From Fen-1258 sp041658245 (lineage in GTDB: Bacteria; Bacteroidota; Ignavibacteria; Ignavibacteriales; Melioribacteraceae): a DNA stretch of 38,758 nt. The stretch lies in NCBI GenBank assembly GCA_041658245.1, contig JBBAAM010000037.1, forward strand, positions 1-38,758. The letters run 5' to 3'. The number at the start of each line of letters is the position of its first letter. Positions within the stretch are counted from its first letter, which is position 1. Shown here piece after piece: positions 35,341-38,758 of this stretch. The position numbers and the translations under genes are program-made. The notes beneath the pieces were generated by a model. It was not told the origin of the DNA. It saw only the letters and a program-made list of their open reading frames with translations, and did not search any database.

Positions 35341-36376
35341 CTACAATTCAGTAAAAAGTAAGTTCTCTTTTAAATCAATGCTAAGACCATTTTTTTTAGA
35401 TAAATGTAATCTGCCATCAACTACAGTAACCGCATCAAAGGATCATTTGTAATCAAAAGATTTCCATCAAGATCGGTAAAATCAACTAACGATGAAAGCT
35501 GAGCTGCTGCGCTTATTCCGCATGAAGTTTCAGTCATACATCCCATCATAACTTTCAAATTATTCTCGCGTGCTTTAAGAATCATTTTATATGCTTCATT
35601 CATTCCTGTACATTTCATTAGCTTGATATTGATTCCATTAAACGAGTTTTTAATTTTTTCAATGTCAGATAATCTTTGTACAGATTCATCGGCAATTATA
35701 GGAGTCGGTGATCTTTCGGTTAACCACGCTGATTTTTCGAGATCATTTTTATAGAACGGCTGCTCGATCAATAAAACATTTTGCCGATGCAGCCACTCAG
35801 ACATTTCCAATGCGAAATATTTATCCGTCCAGCCCTGATTAATATCAACATAAAGCGGCTTATCGGTTTCATCTCTTATGAACTGAACAATCTGTTTATC
35901 ATCTGTTGTCCCGAGTTTAACTTTGAATATTTTAAATTCTCCAGCTTCAGAAATTTTCTGTTTCAATATTTTTGGCTCATCTATTCCGATCGTAAAAGAG
36001 GTCAAAGGTAAAAAGTTAGCTGTAGATCAAATAATTGATAACATGGTTTTTCATTTATCTGCCCGTACAAATTGTGTAATGCAATATCAACTGCAGCTTT
36101 AGCAGCAGTGTTATTTTCTAAGACTTTATCAACTTCATTAATAATTTTTTTATAATTAGAAATATCTTCAATGTCTATTCGGGATATAAGTTTTAAAAAA
36201 TTTATTACAGATTCTTGTGTTTCAGTTAAGTAAGGCGGAAGCGATGCTTCTCCGTATCCGGCAAATCCATCATGTTCAATCTTAATCAGAACAATCGGTG
36301 TAGATTTCCTTGAACTATAAGAAATAGTAAACTGATGCTTTAGTTCAAGTGAATATTTTATAAAAGAAATTTTCAT
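35341..36376 (-). pseudogene. Enolase-superfamily dipeptide epimerase, two frameshifts
   Basis: L-Ala-D/L-Glu-type dipeptide epimerases act on murein peptides. The N-terminal capping domain runs from ATG 36376 (FIKYSLELKHQFTISYSSRK, GYGEASLPPYLTET). Near 36015 the frame shifts by one base, after which LTSFTIGIDEPKILKQKI begins the barrel. Catalytic residues survive: KVKLG lysine, VDINQGW and IEQPF and IADES acidic metal ligands, NIKLMKCTG lysine. A second shift near 35430 separates LLITNDPL from AVTVVDGRLHLSKKNG, which ends at 35341. All motifs are conserved, so the decay is recent, or the indels (one beside a T-run) are assembly errors. In that case the gene would be one normal enzyme of about 340 residues. 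Confidence 0.82.
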
Positions 36377-36464
36377 AACAAAGTGAGTAATTAGACAGGT
36401 GAAATATAAAAGAAGTGTTGTATGGTTTAAAGCAGAAGAGGCCGTTTCAGAAGTAATTATTTAG

Positions 36465-36604
36465 TCACCTTACGCAAGGTGTCATTCTGAACGGAACGAA
36501 GTGGAGTGAAGAATCTAATAATTGAGCAAAAAAGAAGTTTTTAGATTCTTCTCCCGATGAATCGGGATCAGAATGACAAATAATAATGTCTTTGCGTAAC
36601 GTGA
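36465..36604. mobile_element. MITE/REP-like nested palindromic element
   Basis: A 140-base palindrome in layers. Outer arms TCACCTTACGCAA and TTGCGTAACGTGA match at 12 of 13; inner arms TGTCATTCTGA (36480-36490) and TCAGAATGACA (36568-36578) match perfectly; innermost GAAGAATCT pairs with AGATTCTTC. CCCGATGAATCGGGAT lies in the right arm. It has no coding capacity. It looks like a non-autonomous palindromic element of the kind widespread in this group of bacteria. Confidence 0.65.
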
Positions 36605-36648
36605 GTTATTTATTCAAAAATAGACCTCTTTTTTTTGCAAATATTCTT

Positions 36649-36771
36649 CTAATTTATACTATAATAGAAATAATTAGAGTATGAAAAATAAGCATGGTGA
36701 AATGCGAAAAGAAAAAGACCAAAAGCCGCAAGCACCAGGAACAAAACTATTGATACACTTATTTTTTTCAT
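36649..36771 (-). CDS. Possible 40-residue membrane peptide
   Basis: ATG 36771 follows AGAGG by five bases and opens a 40-codon frame: MKKISVSIVLFLVLAAFGLF, then an aromatic tail AFHHAYFSYSNYFYYSIN. A positively charged start plus one hydrophobic helix is typical of small membrane peptides or signal peptides. No family is recognised and the context (repeat-rich, gene-poor) does not support a role. It could be chance. Confidence 0.35.
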   Translation of the reverse strand: MKKISVSIVLFLVLAAFGLFLFAFHHAYFSYSNYFYYSIN

Positions 36772-37011
36772 ATTAACCTCTACTTTTTTAGAACTACCCT
36801 ATATTTTCAATTATTTACTGATCTTATATAAAAAATTGATCCTCTGAATTACATCCACGTATTTGAACCTTTAAGTTTTTTGTCATTTTGTAGATTCAAT
36901 ATGTGTGCCTAATGATGCTTGCTTTTTTAAGCTTTTTTCGTGTTCAATGTGGTTGAAATCTGTATTGAATTGAAATCTTATTGCAATTTGGGACAGTTAG
37001 ATATAGTAAAA
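36772..37011. other. Gene-free AT-rich spacer
   Basis: No ORF or RNA gene is seen. GCTTGCTTTTTTAAGCTTTTTT near 36929 could form a weak GCTT/AAGC hairpin followed by a T-run on the plus strand. Confidence 0.4.
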
Positions 37012-37158
37012 AACCTTCGAGGTTAACATAACGTTGGCAAGATTAAAACCTCGAAGGTTGTCGCAGCATGAATTAAATTAACCGTTGCATTTGAACTTTT
37101 AGGTAGTAATAACCTTCGAGGTTGACACATCGTTGGCGGCATCGTAACCTCGAAGGTT
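37012..37158. repeat. 99-bp repeat array 1 (about 1.5 units)
   Basis: AACCTTCGAGGTT at 37012 and 37111, and its reverse complement AACCTCGAAGGTT at 37047 and 37146, spaced as in array 2, with the linker GCAGCATGAATTAAATTAACC between. The first unit is nearly identical to the one starting near 38553 in array 2. An open minus-strand frame through it, 37023-37256, is not believed to be a gene. Confidence 0.85.
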
Positions 37159-37409
37159 GCTATAATAAGTTTATTAAAAGTTGAAGCACCAACGGTGTAG
37201 CTGCCTTCGGCTGCATTAGGTCCACCAGAAGTAAATCCACTCCAAATATTGATCAAACTATAACATCTATTTCAATTTGAAACACTTCATTTAACAAGTA
37301 ACTGCCTTTTTGTTGAAAAAAGCGAACATTATTGTGGCATTTATATTGTTTAATCAACTGTGAAATAAGCACAGACAGTTAGTTCTTTGAAACATAGGTA
37401 GTTTTTTTT

Positions 37410-37468
37410 GGCGGCGGTGATTTTTGAGAAACAATTCTCGGCTGGGTTGTTTTTCAGGGTTGCCGTCC
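37410..37468 (+). ncRNA. Structured hairpin element, copy A
   Basis: GGCGGC at the 5' side pairs with GCCGTC at the 3' side; an inner stem TGAGAAACAA / TTGTTTTTCA (10 pairs, one G-U) closes the loop TTCTCGGCTGGG. An ACCTTTTT run follows. Flanking AGTTAGTT (37377-37384) and AACTAACT (37479-37486) could extend the pairing. RNA nature is inferred from comparison with copies B and C. Confidence 0.45.
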
Positions 37469-37501
37469 ACCTTTTTAAAACTAACTAATGTGTTTTTTAT
37501 T

Positions 37502-37559
37502 GGCGGCGGTAATTTTTGAAAAACAATTCTCGGCTAAGTTGTTTTCCACTATTATCGCC
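37502..37559 (+). ncRNA. Structured hairpin element, copy B
   Basis: A close relative of copy A, 92 bases downstream. The outer stem is now GGCG...GTAAT / ATTATCGCC and the inner stem TGAAAAACAA / TTGTTTTCCA; the loop TTCTCGGCTAAG is conserved. TTTTATTTT follows. The stem sequences differ from A while pairing is largely kept. Confidence 0.45.
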
Positions 37560-37632
37560 TTTTATTTTAATGCCATGTAATAAAGAAAAAAGGTGCATGA
37601 GCTACAATTTGAAAAACCAAACTTATTTACTT

Positions 37633-37777
37633 AGAGACTTCTGAAAAATTAACAATTGTCATGTTGAACGAAGTGAAACATCTCAATTTTAGAACGTAAG
37701 AAGACTCTTCACGGAGTTTACACTGAACGAAGTGAATGTGTTCAGAGTGACAGTGTTACAATAATTCAGAGGTCTCT
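37633..37777. mobile_element. Second MITE/REP-like nested palindromic element
   Basis: 145 bases with outer arms AGAGACTTCTGAA (37633-37645) and TTCAGAGGTCTCT (37765-37777) matching at 12 of 13, and inner TGTCATGTTGAACGAAGTGAA facing TGTTCAGAGTGACA. GAACGAAGTGAA occurs twice. The size and layering equal the element at 36465-36604, but the outer arms differ in sequence. Confidence 0.6.
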
Positions 37778-37971
37778 ATACTTATTTATTCGATGATTCA
37801 CCCATGCTCATTCAACAGGAAATAATTACTCAGTAAATAATTCCAGTTTTTCTTTTTTTTACAATAGAGTTGAAAAGATTGTATGATTTTTTTTGATTAC
37901 TCAGCCATGCATCATTGGCATTAGAATTGACTTTGTATTACTAACATAAGCACCCTCTTATGTATAAAATT

Positions 37972-38018
37972 GGCGAGATGAACGAAGGTCTTGGCTGGGC
38001 TTTAGTTCTATTCTCGCC
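37972..38018 (+). ncRNA. Structured hairpin element, copy C, with terminator-like T-run
   Basis: GGCGAGA (37972) pairs with TCTCGCC (ending 38018), and inner GAAC-AAG pairs with CTT-GTTC around the loop GTCTTGGCTGGG, which matches the loops of copies A and B. CTTCTTTTTTTTCTTCTT follows directly, as in an intrinsic terminator on the plus strand. The stems share almost no sequence with A or B. Confidence 0.45.
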
Positions 38019-38099
38019 TTCTTTTTTTTCTTCTTAAATAAGATTCGAAAATCATTTGAAATACTAGAAACAAAAGCCCATCCCCACCCAATCGATTAA

Positions 38100-38758
38100 A
38101 ACCTCGAAGGTTGTTGCAGCATGAATTAAAACCGATCCATTTGAACTTTTAGGTAGTAAAAACCTTCGAGGTTAACACATCGTTGGCAAGATTAAAACTT
38201 CGAAGGTTGTTGCAGCATGAATTAAATTAACCGATGCATCTGGACTTTTAGGTAGTAAAAACCTTTGAGGTTAGAACATCATTGGCAAGATTAAAACCTC
38301 GAAGGTTGTTGCAGCATGAATTAAATTAACCGATGCATTTGAACTTTTAGGTAGTAAAAACCTTCGAGGTTAACAGATCGTTGGTGAAATCAAAACCTCG
38401 AAGGTTGTTGAAGCATGAATTAAACTAACCGATGCATTTGAACTTTTAGGTAGTAATAACCTTCGAGGTTAACAGATCGTGAAATCAAAACCTCGAAGGT
38501 TGTTGCAGCATAATTAAATTAACCGATGCATTTGAACTTTTAGGTAGTAAAAACCTTCGAGGTTAACATAACGTTGGCAAGATTAAAACCTCGAAGGTTG
38601 TTGCAGCATGAATTAAATTAACCGATGCATCTGAACTTTTAGGTAGTAAAAACCTTCGAGGTTAACAGATCGTTGGTGAAATCAAAACCTCGAAGGTTGT
38701 TGAAGCATGAATTAAACTAACCGATGCATTTGAACTTTTAGGTAGTAATAACCTTCGA
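38100..38758. repeat. 99-bp repeat array 2, running off the right edge
   Basis: AACCTCGAAGGTT (one copy AACTTCGAAGGTT) starts at 38100, 38196, 38295, 38394, 38489, 38587 and 38686; the base period is 99, with small deletions giving 95, 96 and 98. Each unit also carries the reverse complement AACCTTCGAGGTT, leaving a 22-base gap before the next unit, so every unit can form an extended hairpin. Two subtypes occur, one with CGTTGGCAAGATTAA and one with CGTTGGTGAAATCAA. The array is cut by the window end inside a unit. Confidence 0.92.

Noticed and set aside
37023..37256. 77-codon minus-strand ORF over array 1
   Set aside because: Most of it is the 99-bp repeat, open only because one unit has CAA instead of TAA; no start signal was found.
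37410..38018. Integron attC sites
   Set aside because: The hairpins lack the GTTRRRY/RYYYAAC end boxes, no cassette genes lie between them, and no integrase is in the window.
38100..38758. CRISPR array
   Set aside because: The period is 99 bases with the whole unit conserved, including the parts that would be spacers; there are no unique spacers and no cas genes.

Overview
The window looks like a chromosomal segment of an AT-rich, anaerobic or facultatively anaerobic Gram-negative bacterium of the FCB group (Bacteroidota/Ignavibacteria-like). This placement is inference from protein style: a large homodimeric pyruvate:ferredoxin oxidoreductase next to a dihydroorotate-dehydrogenase-like gene, many S23-type four-helix-bundle genes, a TPR/outer-membrane-barrel exporter, and intergenic DNA full of word-like repeats. 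Every confident gene lies on the minus strand, so transcription runs right to left. At least four genes are broken by frameshifts. Some breaks sit in homopolymers and could be assembly errors, but the one in the GDP-fucose synthase coincides with a repeat insertion.

Layout. 1-1451: toxin-antitoxin genes (TumE-like toxin with a cut-off partner; VapBC). 1591-7481: nucleotide-sugar genes for capsule or O-antigen precursors (broken GDP-L-fucose synthase, GDP-mannose 4,6-dehydratase, UDP-sugar dehydrogenase), mixed with a decayed AbiEii-like toxin, a DUF6922-like gene and a frameshifted S23 gene. Short repeats fill the gaps here and have also entered all three sugar genes. 7482-8673: a 1.2-kb gene-free block of repeats. 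8674-17761: housekeeping genes (DEAD-box RNA helicase, a duplicated-domain protein with a HELHE motif, DHOD-like protein, NifJ, YjbQ, an S23 protein, O6-alkylguanine-DNA alkyltransferase).

17846-34547 is the most interesting part: a compact run that reads as an exopolysaccharide synthesis and export locus. In transcription order it encodes a GH9 cellulase-like lipoprotein, a RecA/KaiC-like protein with a degenerate P-loop plus a degenerate GGDEF-like domain (BcsE-like plan), a TPR protein with a C-terminal outer-membrane barrel (BcsC/PgaA-like), a periplasmic SGNH hydrolase, a processive GT2 synthase, a small single-span protein, a membrane-anchored GATase-like/pseudo-NodB protein, a fibronectin-III lipoprotein, and a hybrid histidine kinase whose ATP-binding motifs are lost. 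BcsB and PilZ are not present in the window. The set mixes features of the cellulose (Bcs) and poly-GlcNAc (Pga) systems and may be a distinct synthase-dependent polysaccharide system.

34614-36376: a fatty-acid-hydroxylase-family gene and a frameshifted dipeptide epimerase. 36377-38758 has almost no coding capacity. It holds two MITE-like nested palindromes, a possible 40-residue membrane peptide, three related structured hairpin elements with compensatory stem changes, and two arrays of a 99-bp repeat; the second array runs off the window's right end.
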